DNA of 64,000 nucleotides, from assembly GCF_012290005.1 (NCBI RefSeq), contig NZ_JAAXMS010000007.1, positions 105,991 through 169,990 of the forward strand. The letters are read 5' to 3'. Position 1 is the first letter of the stretch, and each line of letters starts with the position of its first letter. This document shows, one piece after another, positions 45,101-47,247 of this stretch. This stretch comes from Crateriforma spongiae. Lineage in GTDB: Bacteria > Planctomycetota > Planctomycetia > Pirellulales > Pirellulaceae. Made by a program: the position numbers and the translations under genes. The notes below the pieces were generated by a model. That model searched no databases. It was not told the origin of the DNA and saw nothing but the letters and a program-made list of their open reading frames with translations.

Positions 45101-47247
45101 GAGTCACCGCCGACCGTGTCGTCCTTGATGCTGGTGAACACGATTGGTTGGTCAGCGGTGCCTTCAGCCAGCAGCCGACCACCGCTGGTCCGTATTCTTC
45201 CGAACTGACCAAACTTGACCACGCTGCCCGGGGCAATCGTCAGCGTGGCATCATCGGCAATCGTCGTCGTGTTAAAGGAATGAACTGGCAAGCCAGAAAA
45301 GTCCCAGGTGCGGTCGGAGCGGATCGTTCCGGTGCCAAGCGAAACATGGTCACCGCCAAGGTTGCCGCGTGCGGTGACATCGTCGTAGGTGACGTCGGCT
45401 GCAAACGCTTGGTTGATTGCCACGCCACCGGAATCTTGGACCACCACGCCGGATAGATTGACTTCGCTGTTGCTCAGTTCCAAACCGGTTCCGACTGAGT
45501 CGATGATTTTGAGATCAGACAACTCGATGGGTTCGGTGAGATCCCCGCCGCCGCTGCTGTTTGTGCTGACGGCTCCGTAACGCGTGTCGCCACCACCGTA
45601 GCGGACCTCGGCGTGTTCCAAAACCGATCCGGCATTCCAAAGTGAAAGCTCGTACCAGCTTCCTGGTGATGGACTGGATTGGTCACCATCGGCGTTGGAA
45701 TCACCGCCGACGCTGTCATCGGTGGTGCTGGTGAAGACGATCGGCTGATCTTCGGTGCCTTGAGCCAACAGGCGACCGCCAGCGGTTCGGATCCGACCAA
45801 ACTGGCCAAACTTGACAACGCTACCCGGCGCGACGGTGAGGGTCGCATTGTCCTCAATCGTCGTGGTGCCGAAGCTATGAACCGGCAGGCCACCGAAATC
45901 CCAGGTGCGATCGGTTCGAATGGTTCCGGAACCGAGAGAAACATGGTCGCCGCCCAAGTTGCCCGTTGCAGTGACGTCGTCGTAGGAGGCATTAGTGACG
46001 AAAGCTTGCCCAATCGCGACACCACCCGAGTCGGCGACGTTCACGCTGGACAAGGTCACATCGCCGCTGGTCAGTTCAAGACCGGTGGTATTTGCATGAA
46101 TGATTTGGACGTCGGATAGCTCGACGGGATCGGTGAAGGTTCCGCCATTGCCGCCCCGAACGCTGAGTGCTCCGTACCGGGTGTCGCGTCCACCAAATCG
46201 AACCTCCGCATTCTCAATGATCGAACTGCCGTTCCACAGATAAAGACTGTTCCAATCGCCCCTCGTCGGTGTAGTAGCATCACCATCGGCATTGGAGTCT
46301 CCTCCGATCGTATCGTCCTGCGTGCTGGTGAATACGATCGGTTGTTCCGCAGTACCCTGAGCCACTACGCGGCCGGTGTTGGCATACAGACTTCCACTCG
46401 TACCAAACTTGATCACGCTACCGGGGGTGACTGTCAGCGTTGCGTTGTTGTTGATGGTGGTCTGACCGGTGGTATGCAGTGTCAAACCACCAAAATCCCA
46501 GGTGCGATCCGATGTAAGGGTGCCGCTCGGAACGGAAACATGATCCCCGCCGGCGTTACCGCTGGCAGTGATGTTGGCGTACGTCGGCTCCGATGCAAAC
46601 GTTTGTCCTATCGCTACGTTGGCACTGCCAACAACCGACACCCCGCTAAAATCTGGGTTCCCCGACTGTACATAGATCCCACGCGCCGCACTCGCTTCGA
46701 TTTGCATTGATGAAAAGGAGGCGGTCGAATCGCTATCAGTCGGAATTGCGAAGTCCGCCACGACCGCTGCTGTCGCCTGGCCCCCGGCGAAGCGAACCCC
46801 GGTGTGAGCTGAATTCCAATTGGGTGAGCCCACATACAAGGCTTCCCAGTCACCCGGTGCCGGTACACCATCGCCCTCGGGCGTTAAGTCTTCACCAACC
46901 GTGTCGTCATTGACACTTGTAAAAACGATCGGGCTAGTCGCCGTGCCGACCGCATTGATCGTGCCCGTTCCCGAAAGCCATTTTCCTTGTTCAAACTTGA
47001 TGACTGTGCCAGGATCGATATCCAGCGTGACGCCGTCCGGGACTTGGACATCGCCGGTCACCCGGATGGTGCCCGACCAGTTGGCGTCTTCGGTGAGTGC
47101 ACCGGCAACGTCCTGGGCCAACAAGCGTCGGTCCTCCAGGCGTTCCATCAGGCTGGTTCGGCGGCGTTTCTGGAGAGCTTCTTTGCGACGCTGTTTTCGG
47201 CTTTGCTGCGCGCGAGAAAGCCGAGACCAATTCCGGCGGCCTAGCAT
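15103..47247 (-). CDS. Giant multidomain RHS/CARDB/beta-helix surface protein with protease and dockerin modules
   Basis: About 10,714 residues in one uninterrupted frame, over 1 MDa. The start was set at ATG 47247 (MLGRRNWSRL); a 40-residue-longer frame exists. There is no ordinary signal peptide: a basic stretch is followed by MERLEDRRLLA, the planctomycete LEPR-type N-terminal motif linked with export of giant proteins. Domain order: beta-helix array (six 199-residue units), Big_5-like repeats with one PA14-like domain, 13 CARDB repeats, a PPC/TIG/Ig/propeller region, nine cadherin or He_PIG repeats, an RHS start, a dockerin-like and propeller insert, a long YD-repeat array, an RHS core ending in DPSGL, an unassigned effector-like segment, a metalloprotease-like module and four dockerin half-repeats. 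Probably a surface or released adhesion/processing protein. The repeats are detailed in separate entries. Confidence 0.95.
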   Translation of the reverse strand: MLGRRNWSRLSRAQQSRKQRRKEALQKRRRTSLMERLEDRRLLAQDVAGALTEDANWSGTIRVTGDVQVPDGVTLDIDPGTVIKFEQGKWLSGTGTINAVGTATSPIVFTSVNDDTVGEDLTPEGDGVPAPGDWEALYVGSPNWNSAHTGVRFAGGQATAAVVADFAIPTDSDSTASFSSMQIEASAARGIYVQSGNPDFSGVSVVGSANVAIGQTFASEPTYANITASGNAGGDHVSVPSGTLTSDRTWDFGGLTLHTTGQTTINNNATLTVTPGSVIKFGTSGSLYANTGRVVAQGTAEQPIVFTSTQDDTIGGDSNADGDATTPTRGDWNSLYLWNGSSIIENAEVRFGGRDTRYGALSVRGGNGGTFTDPVELSDVQIIHANTTGLELTSGDVTLSSVNVADSGGVAIGQAFVTNASYDDVTATGNLGGDHVSLGSGTIRTDRTWDFGGLPVHSFGTTTIEDNATLTVAPGSVVKFGQFGRIRTAGGRLLAQGTEDQPIVFTSTTDDSVGGDSNADGDQSSPSPGSWYELSLWNAGSVLEHAEVRYGGGDTRYGAVSTNSSGGGDLTEPIELSDLKIIDSVGTGLELSNSEVNLSGVVVQDSGGVAINQAFAADVTYDDVTARGNLGGDHVSLGTGTIRSDRTWDFSGLPVHSFNTTTIADDATLTIAPGSVVKFGQFGRIRTSGGRLLAEGTADQPIVFTSIKDDTVGGDSNADGTDSTPSPGDWYELSLWNSGSVLEHAEVRYGGGDTRYGAVSVFESNAGSFTDAVALSNVRISDSERTALELGSGESSLSEVVILDSGGVAITQAFAVDATYNGVTARGNLGGDHVSLGTGTIRSDRTWDFGGLPVHSFGTTTIEDNATLTVAPGSVVKFGQFGRIRTAGGRLLAQGTEDQPIVFTSTTDDSVGGDSNADGDQSSPSPGSWYELSLWNAGSVLEHAEVRYGGGDTRYGAVSTNSSGGGDLTDPIELSDLKIIDSVGTGLELSNSEVNLSGVVVQDSGGVAINQAFAADVTYDDVTARGNLGGDHVSLGTGTIRSDRTWDFSGLPVHSFNTTTIADDATLTIVPGSVVKFGQFGRIRTSGGRLSAEGTADQPIVFTSTRDDTVGGDSNADGTDSTPSPGDWYELSLWNSGSVLEHAEVRYGGGDTRYAAVDIRNPSNAPDDTVQLGNVIVSSSTGDSIVVGSGHATLDDIRLLGIGQYGVNVFGSSVVSATDMDIFGGARGFSIASGSTASVQNSSFVGQSDAAVVHGGTDFAAANFAQNYWGHPGGPHDISAADGRVNENSFGSRVSDYVNYDSFLSVPPRPLGSAVESFQRIIGDTADRLIVRFDQPVLADSISLDDFALSGPSSTSIASVMLLGDRVVELTLSESIPNAGAYTLSVGPNILGPAGTPMDQDQDGTIGESVEDVFVGVFTVDKAGPQIVSQIPATTISSVLQNVVIEFNEPIDPNSLTTDDVKLISPSTRAARDVFTPVRVDGGFAVRAARAIDPFNDLTGALAVLSDENLRSEELVETRPWINYGPSGANFGDDFTNPLEASGPGDYLAFEATGTISIPSPGPWTFAIGSDDGYRLEIADFSAEFTTGRGFATDLATFDFPAAGDYPIRFVFFELNGGNGFELSAAQGTKTAFDSDFQLVGDTEFKDDVPTLGVEPVDDTNTSFRITVPPQPFDGLYEIEVQPVARDLSGNVHDQDANGVGGEQGDVYLGTFTVERKPLRVVGQNPTGNVFGGLESFEITFNVPVDQGSFSTNDVRIEGPAGVVGATSIERISETVYRVNTERATADGRYDIIIGPGILDLGGTAMDSDGDAIAGEISDRYESELFVANAGPFVTDVNPTGTVPAPLTTFEVAFSEAIDEATLNDQNIRLVGPDGAVTLSSFNQIAPLRYELVFPAITTAGDYTIEIGPNLLDTAGTAMDLDFDGQVGEDPDDIFTSSFTVDSGGPVIVGYTPDFVSKPYFFIDVTFNEEIDLTTFTPDDVSLITPGGVVNVSQVVGMDTKRVRVSFPTQSTVGDYTFTIGPNISDPTGNAMDTDGDGIFGEIEDDRFIATVSFQVPDLEFVDDPIVAPEMADNGELITVSWTVENTDSADAVPPWTDRLVLSSDEIFGNGDDRFLADVIRNETLATGTTYTASTQVTVPFGLEGDHFLIVRTDFRDQLFEATNANNSAVKPINVAAAPPPADLIVDAITVDPSGFIGDSFGLNYRVRNDGTARTVVDSWTDQVYLSSDDAIGGDILVGNLTHTGALDSNASYTMPSSLVVPASVPPGDYYVVVRTDATNRVDEPTAEDNNFSISSTTISLTPTPLPDLVVTAITPDPNTTPTSGESYSISWTTRNDGDATAESAWTDRVYLSTDNTLSGDDVLLGELEVDLSLDVNASATQTLDVTLPDEISGEYFFIVQPDAGNDVNEGDGESPSEFASDSVDIALFPYADLTVTQVSAPEIIIGDPVDLTVSWTVQNVGDGPGRVDHWTDRIVLSRDDILGDADDIILGDFQHNGFVPVDATYERTEIFQLPNALRGRFTLFVQTDLNDVVYETADGASNVGSPDYPVDVTTEPYSDLRVEDVSTTGTPQSGQPLEISWTIANRGIATTDRTAWTDYVYVTDDPTGASGLRLLGSSVHGGALSVDGAYTRTDTFVLPRSLDGEHYIIVRTGGPDEFLYNTNDALGGNQGISQPIDVEFIPPADVNLRVAEVSLGGLTEVDDGTRVEVTWTVRNNGPEETETGWRDRLYLQSTDGNEVINYGRFTNDQTLAAGQTITRTEVVTLPRTSGLFRFFVQTDDAGEVIESGDGELDNITFSDTLQINLLARPDLRVTDVTAPEVITAGTILDVAFTVSNVGTADTPSAGSRWKDRVWLSSSANSITSGILLGELDNGSALAHIGSESGNVSEYRTTASFLIPRNAPGNWFVLVQTDRANQVDEFPFEGNNFGASAIAIDANPVPPPDLVVTSITGPGDAFDDSSFTMRYSVENRGAGVTDPGSWTDQIWLTLGKDGPIPARGDRLVGTYRHNGVLDVGEGYEAEATVNIPVGLTGQYFLTVYADGYGSVYESAFEANINPDAPNDFDGSNYGSTPINVLLTPPADLQVTNVIADATGQGDSKYTVTWEVTNNGTAATDRDAWADAIYVSDDNVWDSSDQLVFAVPHNGVLQIGQSYETTAEFTLPPTAEGSHILVRTNVDPRIALTEEQKFLDEVKGVLSRIEEATGKPIGEINVSDLNQFSRSELISILAGSVGTLTTVYEGPFTDNNVGAAESVITDVPADLAVTDVVADPASDSGEQFLVRWTVENIGDFATADDTTNFQQHVFLSKDQVFDASRAVYIGQKTAVLNEPIEAGGTYTDKMTVATPPGSEGEWYAHVFVNISVRRGVPGVAGGWGNSAFPNWPTYFQSRVYEDGMRANNMARSNVIDVTYAEANLVISDLSAVPTNPDSGSVFDVSFKVTNEGTRATRVDSWTDRLFLSTDTAADSYDFVLGSQNHLGSLGIGESYDVELQVRLADNIGGPFFVIAQTDTVFSGPQSYTLPYPQASGYARTIATLDRVLEFADEGDNQAIASLDVQFVPTPELTIDRVTSQQRVNVGDEFTFSYTTSNDGGAIPGSQVPFYDRIYLSRDRLLDVSSDHYVTQIRRDDPMAAGETLTFDRTIRLPRGLVGDYYVIVATDIPTRPGIRPHGEVIESNEEDNIRVSDVPMIIEVPPPSDLQVIDITAPTAATVGDIATVSWTVQNRGDEPARARFGDAVYLSSDSVWDLGDPRIGTVDPPSVRTVAPGETYTASLDFEIPLALPSDYRIIVRTDIFDDVIEGENNRNNTGFSADTLSVTVPLLREDIPLDDTLAQGVTRLYEFNADPGETIRIDLDSLEDKGSHELYVAYERLPTPFDFDAAYEGYLRPDQSLIIPETLGGRYFVLARAGLRTEEPGDEGFDVNQRAEYPVQLSATRIPFGITGITPDAGGDDRYVTVTVEGAEFPEQAAVRLVRPTIAEFAPVSVERIDATQIVAVFDLRDAPHGLYDVQVLHPDGRVAIDPYRFQVESADSLLSNAGVAGPSQIDLGATGAYSLAIQSLSNIDTPYTVFELAFPNIENRSDLGIDGPAVSFSAGLRGDQTTVAPLFDSVSTFDFANIEPELNLDGVLTARGVAIDLPAGGVTEIGSAVTIYPGLRQKLEEDPDFLKNLSPFDLDDLAFDFYVAAAATPMTTAEYLDFQRDEAEQLRQAILADTDAEPSLISIAGDQDAFGTLFLESLVGSGLLRPEDVAPTADARAENINLFFSLVGGLLGGETGSGIINDPTQTIVETETRLSQLIEALKQYAGHTPNVTSGGNIPDFADYDLGASNPTSFVAFELRAGPPPLFEVFETVEDIVFDVDDLGTNLGDSVSITGPTGIGEENFVPIATPLPYNVGVTYDDAANIPAREVRLVIPLDDTLDERSFVLGDLQLGDRTISLPPGRPNFVGEFDLFEEEGYVLQITAGVDANTRVASYLLRAVDPRDGLPPVDSAIGLLQPGESVSAEFFVNADNVAAFGTEGRLATGDLIEITARVLIDGGEPIDSVVSSATLDASAPTSQWTTTPLGDDRYEINWSAEDDTGGSGVAAYSLLVSFDGGNRYRSVLYRTGETSFVYQASPGQSPVFLVRAIDAAGNVESVADGIRVPRLVPEINLGGSARVAVVQPIVIPDAQPTADQTVADRFFDEAAFGIPARTSATSPSAFARVIRPYAAERLATIPGDSGASIGSLAMAVAPDGSLLVSGGSGRNELYRITTGSDPVLLGQLDTPIYEMVFDSAGQLWASSGGQGLLQLDPTSGAILESFGDGVSLGLAAIPNENAIYIATVSGVQRFDTSQRTFTAFSRQRVDAIAVDADGVLYGTTWPTTTAQGGATVVRFDFRGRTETIATLDDGAESLAIGAPDSLLAGALLVGHEGSGRITVVDPLSLRQTVLASSGSGRVEGIEVLPDGRFVATQGEQVDVFFTVAAPRVIETIIADGQNRAQLLFDVGLNAQSTESSGSATRPANYRITNRDTGQDVTLGAVRYDAESRTSDLLFESLTPAEYELFVSPTVESEQGIPIGGEGFTTTFRVFEDVSVSTGVSFSNTRVNRADGTLLFDVIVTNTADFDIAGPINVTFNQLGDESVVFFGNDGAPADEDGFQVLADGTTLAAGTSSAPQTIVIANPNLLDLNFDPRVLATLPPNQLPAFTSSPLTAIAAEGEYSYTAIADDPDGNRITYVLADAPEGASIDPNTGEVSWSPGRGSDPRESFEVRAYDARGAFERQTWTVDVSGANRAPTLAPISDVFAIEGNLIEVPVSAFDPDGDDLFYFADALPPGAVFDHIGQTLRWRPGGDQAGEYKDVKLIVSDGFVETSVTFDIVVANNNVAPTIAPIADRTINEGDSVAFTVFGEDEDGDTLTYRSAVLPPGAFLDPNTGVFEWTPGFDQHGVFDLTFLADDGTAVSQVSTTLTVNNINGPVQFPELGEFEIFEGQTITLRIAAFDPEFPVAPVSPTSVSEDFFVDFEAFLPELTYTHDVLPDGATYDMDRQLFTWTPDFDSSGNYQLTFNASDDGDGTGTPTSDSVTLSLNVLNANGAPEVTTVSNQTVDVGGTLTIPIIATDPEGLPIELDVRLGQATVLPDFAILTDNGDGTGQLVITPQPGDRDDYLVTVTARETTGEFPLQGESQFILSVNSDNEPPILSPLFDSVAVVGQPISLDLFVTDADQDPLTFAADGLPDGAVFTPSSVYGEANFQWTPTTIGDVTITFSVTDSGNGDASRELSDSRTIKLSVRDTNVRPDLQPVGSQQIREGETLDITAVATDADGDSVSFSAGLVQGSAIGPLPAGMQFDRATGRLTWTPNSSQAGTYRVRVTATDGAGSRSEDVEITVANVNQPPVFSTLPRLFGREGEPLVFAVTAGDPDGETLVYRFDGDPPAGFEFDSVQRTVIWDIDFDSAGDYSLPFTVTDPSGATDTIDVEVRVLPTNRAPSITAPTLRNAEIGQPLAIDILAEDPDGDAVTLAATDLPAGAILDSGNVLRWTPQAFQSGTFTVRLTADDGAIQTIRPITLVASFEPAAPDLRLVVTPSFPAIPGQSVLIEPIADSDVTVSAATISIDGQSFALDELGRATFVTDTPGRYEVTATVSDEEGRISTITQPLFIRDPNDRTAPRIEITEFAPPVVTGTRELMFDIFDDTLAEYAVEVVPRGGGQSTVIGSGSTSIVQMVTLDPGDFENGFYTIRVSASDLGGLSSSETFDIEINSADKTGAVLESATDIDITLSGIPVAITRHYNSLVTSDADSDFGSAWTLPLLDPRIAIGGIAEDEFAAFADGTRVYATLPTGQRVGFTFAPTLLTDSDSGVVTHAPSWVSDDGVDWTLATPFNAPLRKAGNEYFVVGTGLPYSQAIFEDIAFTLVSPEGVKNEYSPSRPVGSDAVAAGEGSFRLSRIVAANGSTSLRVTDTAIIAPTGDRLTIVRDTAGRIQELVGPAGEQVFYRYDDAGRLASVLDAGSSDRGFFSYDAEGLLRDDAPHLGGTRQFLAADVDGTVSGAPERYEFTITEGELRSSPTGEITIGVEVTSDDFDPDAAGVEGLPLGYGFTESGRSVSQISIDSPGTYVLTIGGGDGDFTADIFLVGDVDGDHDVDADDSAAGGDFDRDGDIDNVDTAGLTAMFGFVANQTPMATGNTEPIKLFPDQAIVVVGDLFFSSGEGDRLSYQVGSGASEVSYLGAGLFSVQAPQDNTSATFSLEASDGLLDSRINDVRIDSPATQFIGLRLAERDINLNLGEGDSIEVLGVLDGGDEVLIPRELVSYTSNDADIAIVTDQGQILARTPGFAAIEIDAFGLRAAVSISVSTTPNERIDFFPDLYTVEVGGPGRPLIVREQIDAQVFDRSEMATFVVGDPSVGEVVDGVFRGLQVGTTDVTMIYGGRSQVVSFEVAAVTVSDEPVTIGDQSVILRSPEDLQIGIPAGSFDPGTEVSIKSLSETELPFPGPHGFDAQQIFSLDFSGATAGGGGISLSVPAPSGLAAGDDAWLFTAGEYVDENGVTQEGWLLADRMRVGDDGRIRTTSPPHPTILLGGPQLVATAAFVPGLLLGTIRALQGTTVTVDSPFAGAPGRPYYTMVGIDNNFAVTSYFLPVPSNQPVKASYRSANSEGQADNVVRNLEFTPGQEIVENVALATPPTIDRNLIEVTGLAVLPGESPSLQFNFDRLDIATNERLEAVYQVGEDEFIGSVEEVSEDDMYVLFNIPMGVTLGSAEIRLRATTNAELETSRPANRGVFSVRGEPRYVFSASASPAALSVIDARPTVIIDGSEVPNALHNELVAVIPVSGRQDVGSAVDTATTDDNGRVYVATTRGVAVYDALTLRQIDVVAEAPDQDPMTDLIELPVGAYPKRIVTYEPTAGAGYAYVTDRFRPTVYVIDIDPESDRYNELVSTFSLPNSEGGLHDIAIDRAGGNLFVAAPGQQIFRSGRPGSGVLHVLKLDNPESPTLFKVVDDLNAHGLATTEEANTVLVTDQYDDSLGFQVVRFVGLDFEQVIIEEVNLSDFASGIIGRGQQRFGVSNALAIAYVPANTYVAQVGPHDGYALVTAYNRNEVVVDARSNGFPVFNAFDQSYAADPRKDHNGPPLLVRNDLGNILVEPSFLAPTIPDRLPGFAVAAGSNVAIIRDPLGLQPQIVAATRGTPLGFPDNVVVSGNNAYVAFRGSRAIQVFDVPEIIRSAEQQQAFYDDRLVDITFEDLQQFGVNDLNRGVDVRSIQFAQYVGGFTALVDPRNPTRVLDLISGQPVGVDPVKRSTPLTLTYGPLPALPPIDTVSVVAENLPSTELPQSPIGIAGMPQGLSTQLSPGLTPITSSPFNIKNNLCDCVTWQDKLIVASEVNAHTGALTESIRTTPYSVAGNLISPILVYDSERAAPEPIVYFGFEDAPSSAQPRVLAGRLTASRGEIEITSDGFTPAETGPIPPFGGGENFFAVPSSGGRVEAGVQLDLREAPSGIYSVDIRQGIFADSGVAYVGDYTQVTESVTIVNESESPFGSGWGLVGWKRIIEESDGSLLMIDGDGSESIFRPSEQPDTYFGPPADNSVIRRIGGVFVREFTDGTTQRFDALNRLVANELWIGQTISYEYSGDRLVAMVDPAGGRFTFGYSGSRITSITDPAGRATQLQFSGNELVGVVRPDGASRSYTYDDEGRLLDVSDENGRTTRHEYDFAGRVTATEKPDGSRSAFRPAQRTALFPPETTDNPLDPLPQAGNLGEPVFEMVDYRGFESTTELNGDGNATYVEDSVGLVDRSRYNPDGRVASSASSINTLEFGYTDNGQVSSLNDAIGLVQQVTYANGFEVTKLDGTGVLREIERDEQGRILAIRRNGQRQHSYTYTDFGRVATTTDANGNSASFEYDDLGRLITETRRDGVELSYTYDVAGNLLTRTDGVGSVTTMTYDARGRQTSQTDPLGNTTSYEYDGVGNLVAMTDPRGGVSSYVYDSRDRLIRQTDPEGGVQTFAYDAEDNLVSSTDENGGVTRYTYDSRGRQTSMTDAEGNVWRTVYDSANNIVAEIDPAGGTTSYRYDARSRLIAVIDPLGNTTRYSYDVGDRKISQTDANGNVYRYEYDSLSRLSAVIDPEGNRETYSYDANDNLISETDELGRTTTYAYDAMDREILTTDALGGQFSTTYDGESRITSTTDSLGRVRRTIRDARGRPIEKFDPLGHTMKFEYDSVGNVVRVTDERGSVVNNEYDLLGRVIEQTDPVGNTTQFTYDAVGNLIELTDRLGNTTSTTVDALHRQTEVVNALGHQYRQEYDSRGNLIREIDPRGAVTRYEYDAASRLTSIIDALGNTTQFQFDANGNLIATIDPLGRITRTTFDSLDRVSSVTEADGGVTRYEYDAYGNLTATINPVGNRWQYTFDALDRPITITDPLGQTVQNAYDAIGNRISKTDALGRITTFEYDAMDRLTVETRPLQRVTQFAYDAGGNRIRTVDALGGVTEVEFDALERRTKFTDASGVSRTFAYDAEGRLTTSTDALGRSHSFVFDALGREVQQIDPAGEATVMVYDESNNLVRTTNPEGHTQQFERDLLGRVTRSIDASGGVTLNRYDAASQLIQVTDPIGIVDRHTFDRVGRPLTTSRDGVRVRSTLYDLNGRVISETDAAGNQTTYAYDVLNRVISETDAAGEVMTHSYDAVGNLLRVVDKRGRVIEFDYDAADRMTSEHWRTGDVIDKTIVTEYDRLDRVTRIVDDATLTFSYDPSGRMLSESRSGVGVPWNVEHSYDAAGTLIRSVHDANGSELATQSYTIDDRLRPTSISVTGANLVDHQVDLTFDDTGRILSVARVAGSESGPSTSRAYDSAGRIEQIVHSIGNTTLAEYAYGYDANSRIVELIENGTTTRLAYDTQDQLNGYQIDDSDPISIQFDAAGNPTSDQDVTEDRNQIVQTAEFTYAYDPHGNLITRVNRDTQIRETFDWDHRNRLIHVTTRNQDDVIIERVEFIYDATDRRIGIIVDQDGDGPLGATTESRVHDGNHVVGTFELNGDDYELVDWRTYAPGSEIPLVVATSTDLHWLLNDYKGSTRLVIDDSGAPVAEVDYDPFGLILDSSGDLPDLLYAGQEFDVETGLYLMDRRYYDPQLQRFLSPDPLGFAAGDMNLYRYAGNDPANMFDPSGLTVRGLTAQSYARAYKDAGVKARANDAGAYAAARQAYAQPEGVFERQLYGEFVEMRARAKMTPGTDMAGLFLEEARVKFRENYLATSKNDGRDSIGNWMRWAGDAVILSINDSVMGRAAMSPTISVPSLYEHAGDIVTLKATREMFTQPYTVDRLEAGLQQITMLFGLGVGAKYKYNQHYGIQSPNLKNVILDRANCIRYHLVSRRATINARRHPFGPGSLTGIKSANYVNKVKVPIDQKIARFYKDHFNGKQKQDNAAIQAGTFRQLTPDEIDSFTVRYDDNGRLVDRNGQAISTPDAADGESIFVTTKDGETLVAYRKEGSQADDIKHSALANGKEVVAAGQITIKDGVILEINDGSGHYGPGLLREFDGVATTTGQNPTSLDIALAVMRDKSDGRLDLSKAQVRLAKNEVVLAREVADFLAAKFGIDKSQTGGLAAQYTSQGGSLAPEVSFARAQELRKYKADIGQGPFYAVPTLVITGEPLDFAPSRAPNLPIDPLFLQAIGTIDVGVHDFGDFTLEHAHTAIEHAVLQWQASIDDEIFSLPSIDVSIESLPAGVLAQTKLYAGPQLEIQAEITFDDDASGLGWRIADSGHAHRYDLTTVALHEVGHAVGFSSSVFGFDELRTFDSATSTWEIQTANDKYSLANTTSELDPTLHNDAVMAAVLAPGVRKTLTPSDIDIVTAVHRKGFQFAGGGGTHFVEHTLIGFVPMAEQLTNALNASPPTGIQDGGFEPPTGPIELRWQTVGDVMIADGIATISEDVGMISDLSQTFVVPQGVQSITFTLGGMNLDVGQGAHPPEAFEVSLLNATTTESIMPEMIGMTGGDALLNIQAGGQAFFSDGVAASGVQASGDALADLSAPINVTVPIPESAYGQTATLMFDLIGFGDDTSSANVRDIQMNFDAGWQNPIDRYDVTNDNDVTARDALVIINELNAARVHDQVTGDLPAITDDVGPPPFYDVNGDGQLTALDALQVINRLNRQANSDLPESWQNPIDAYDVDDSGDVSAFDALQIINELASARIHDRATGKLPPINDSVHPKPFVDVDGNDEVSAFDALLVINHLNRHGDGEGESTASDPAWSETADQVFADFDEDLG
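15110..15680 (-). repeat. Four dockerin-type half-repeats
   Basis: Two WQNPIDxYDVxxDxxVxAxDAL(V/Q)IINEL units and two DVxGxxxxxAxDAL(Q/L)VIN(R/H)LNR units alternate, giving two full dockerin-like domains. The Asp pattern matches calcium-binding dockerin loops, in the planctomycete WQNP style. Spacers carry HDRATGKLPPI and similar. Confidence 0.88.
15700..18396 (-). other. Post-core effector-like segment and metalloprotease-like module
   Basis: After the core, about 900 residues. The first part has an Ala-rich helical lead, a DSVMGRAAMSPTISVPSLYEH stretch typical of pre-toxin linkers, and a polar domain of unknown type (KHSALANGKEVVAAGQI, NDGSGHYGPGL). The second carries HEVGHAVGFSSS at 16552-16581, a zinc metalloprotease (metzincin-like) motif. 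The third zinc ligand expected at motif position 11 is Ser here, so the ligand must lie elsewhere or the protease is inactive. A beta-sandwich-like stretch follows before the dockerins. Two 60-base lines checked by hand (17641 and 17821) each have 22 G+C, well below the usual level of the gene. Confidence 0.6.
18397..23260 (-). repeat. RHS YD-repeat array and RHS core
   Basis: Tens of copies of a 21-residue (63-bp) YD repeat of the form YDxxGRxxxxTDxxGxxTxx, as in the beta-barrel shell of RHS/YD proteins. It closes with the RHS core: YDPFGLILDSSG, YAGQEFDVETGLYLMDRRYY, RFLSPDPLGFAAGDMNLYRY and finally NMFDPSGL at about 18397-18420. In RHS toxins, cleavage after DPSGL releases the C-terminal effector. 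Confidence 0.92.
23290..28570 (-). other. RHS start, dockerin-like segment, Big_2 and a propeller interrupting the RHS array
   Basis: At about 28,570-27,750 the RHS shell starts (ITRHYNSLVTSDADSDFGSAW, then a YD repeat). It is then interrupted: a dockerin-like acidic stretch (VDGDHDVDADD, DFDRDGDIDNVD) at about 27,320-27,440, a Big_2-like domain near 26,900-26,500, and a YVTN-like beta-propeller at about 25,400-24,100. The long YD-repeat array resumes near 23,260. Confidence 0.55.
29110..31720 (-). repeat. Nine cadherin-like / He_PIG repeats
   Basis: Nine units of about 95-100 residues that begin with an APxIxP-type strand (for example NRAPTLAPI), keep a DPDGDxxxY/F turn and end in a WTPxxxxxGxYxxxxxxxD strand. 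These are Ig-like calcium-binding folds common in large secreted proteins. Confidence 0.85.
32350..35790 (-). other. PPC/TIG/Ig-like and beta-propeller region
   Basis: After the last CARDB unit comes a PPC-like segment (TRLYEFNADPGETIRIDL), a TIG-like domain (ITGITPDAGGDDRYVTVTVEG), an alpha/beta stretch of unclear type, an Ig-like domain with an ELRA...WTTTPLGDDRYEINWSAEDD fibronectin-like motif, and then an NHL/propeller-like run with VAVAPDGSLLVSGG and IYEMVFDSAGQLWASSG. Assignments are by pattern and approximate. Confidence 0.5.
35790..41086 (-). repeat. Thirteen tandem CARDB repeats
   Basis: Thirteen units of roughly 105-150 residues, each starting with a (A/P)DL.V..I-like strand and carrying a central (S/T)WTVxNxG and a WTDR(I/V)(Y/V)LS signature, for example SWTVQNVGDG then HWTDRIVLSRDD. 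This is the CARDB (cell-adhesion related domain in bacteria) pattern, an Ig-like adhesion module. Units differ in sequence, so the array is old, unlike the beta-helix units. Confidence 0.85.
41090..43330 (-). other. Big_5-like repeats with a PA14-like domain
   Basis: Several copies of a pattern that ends in GPNILGPAGTPMDQDQDG or GPNLLDTAGTAMDLDFDG, each closing in an acidic loop of the form MDxDxDGxxGE that could bind calcium. In the middle lies a PA14-like carbohydrate-binding stretch, with IPSPGPWTFAIGSDDGYRLE and FFELNGGNGFEL. Position is right after the beta-helix. Confidence 0.7.
43567..46551 (-). repeat. Beta-helix array: five 597-bp (199-residue) tandem units
   Basis: Coding repeats of exactly 597 bp, each starting at GGDHVS and running through TWDFGG, PGSVVKFG, QPIVFTS, GGDSNADG, LEHAEVRYGG and ITQAFA-type segments. 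Units by coordinate: 45955-46551, 45358-45954, 44761-45357, 44164-44760, and a diverged last unit from 44163 down. One further, more divergent unit precedes them at about 46560-47120. The pattern of GSV-IKF and PIVFTS strands with the loop at GGDT fits a right-handed parallel beta-helix, as in surface adhesins. Units 3 and 5 are nearly identical, as are units 4 and 6 in their first halves (see findings). Confidence 0.9.
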
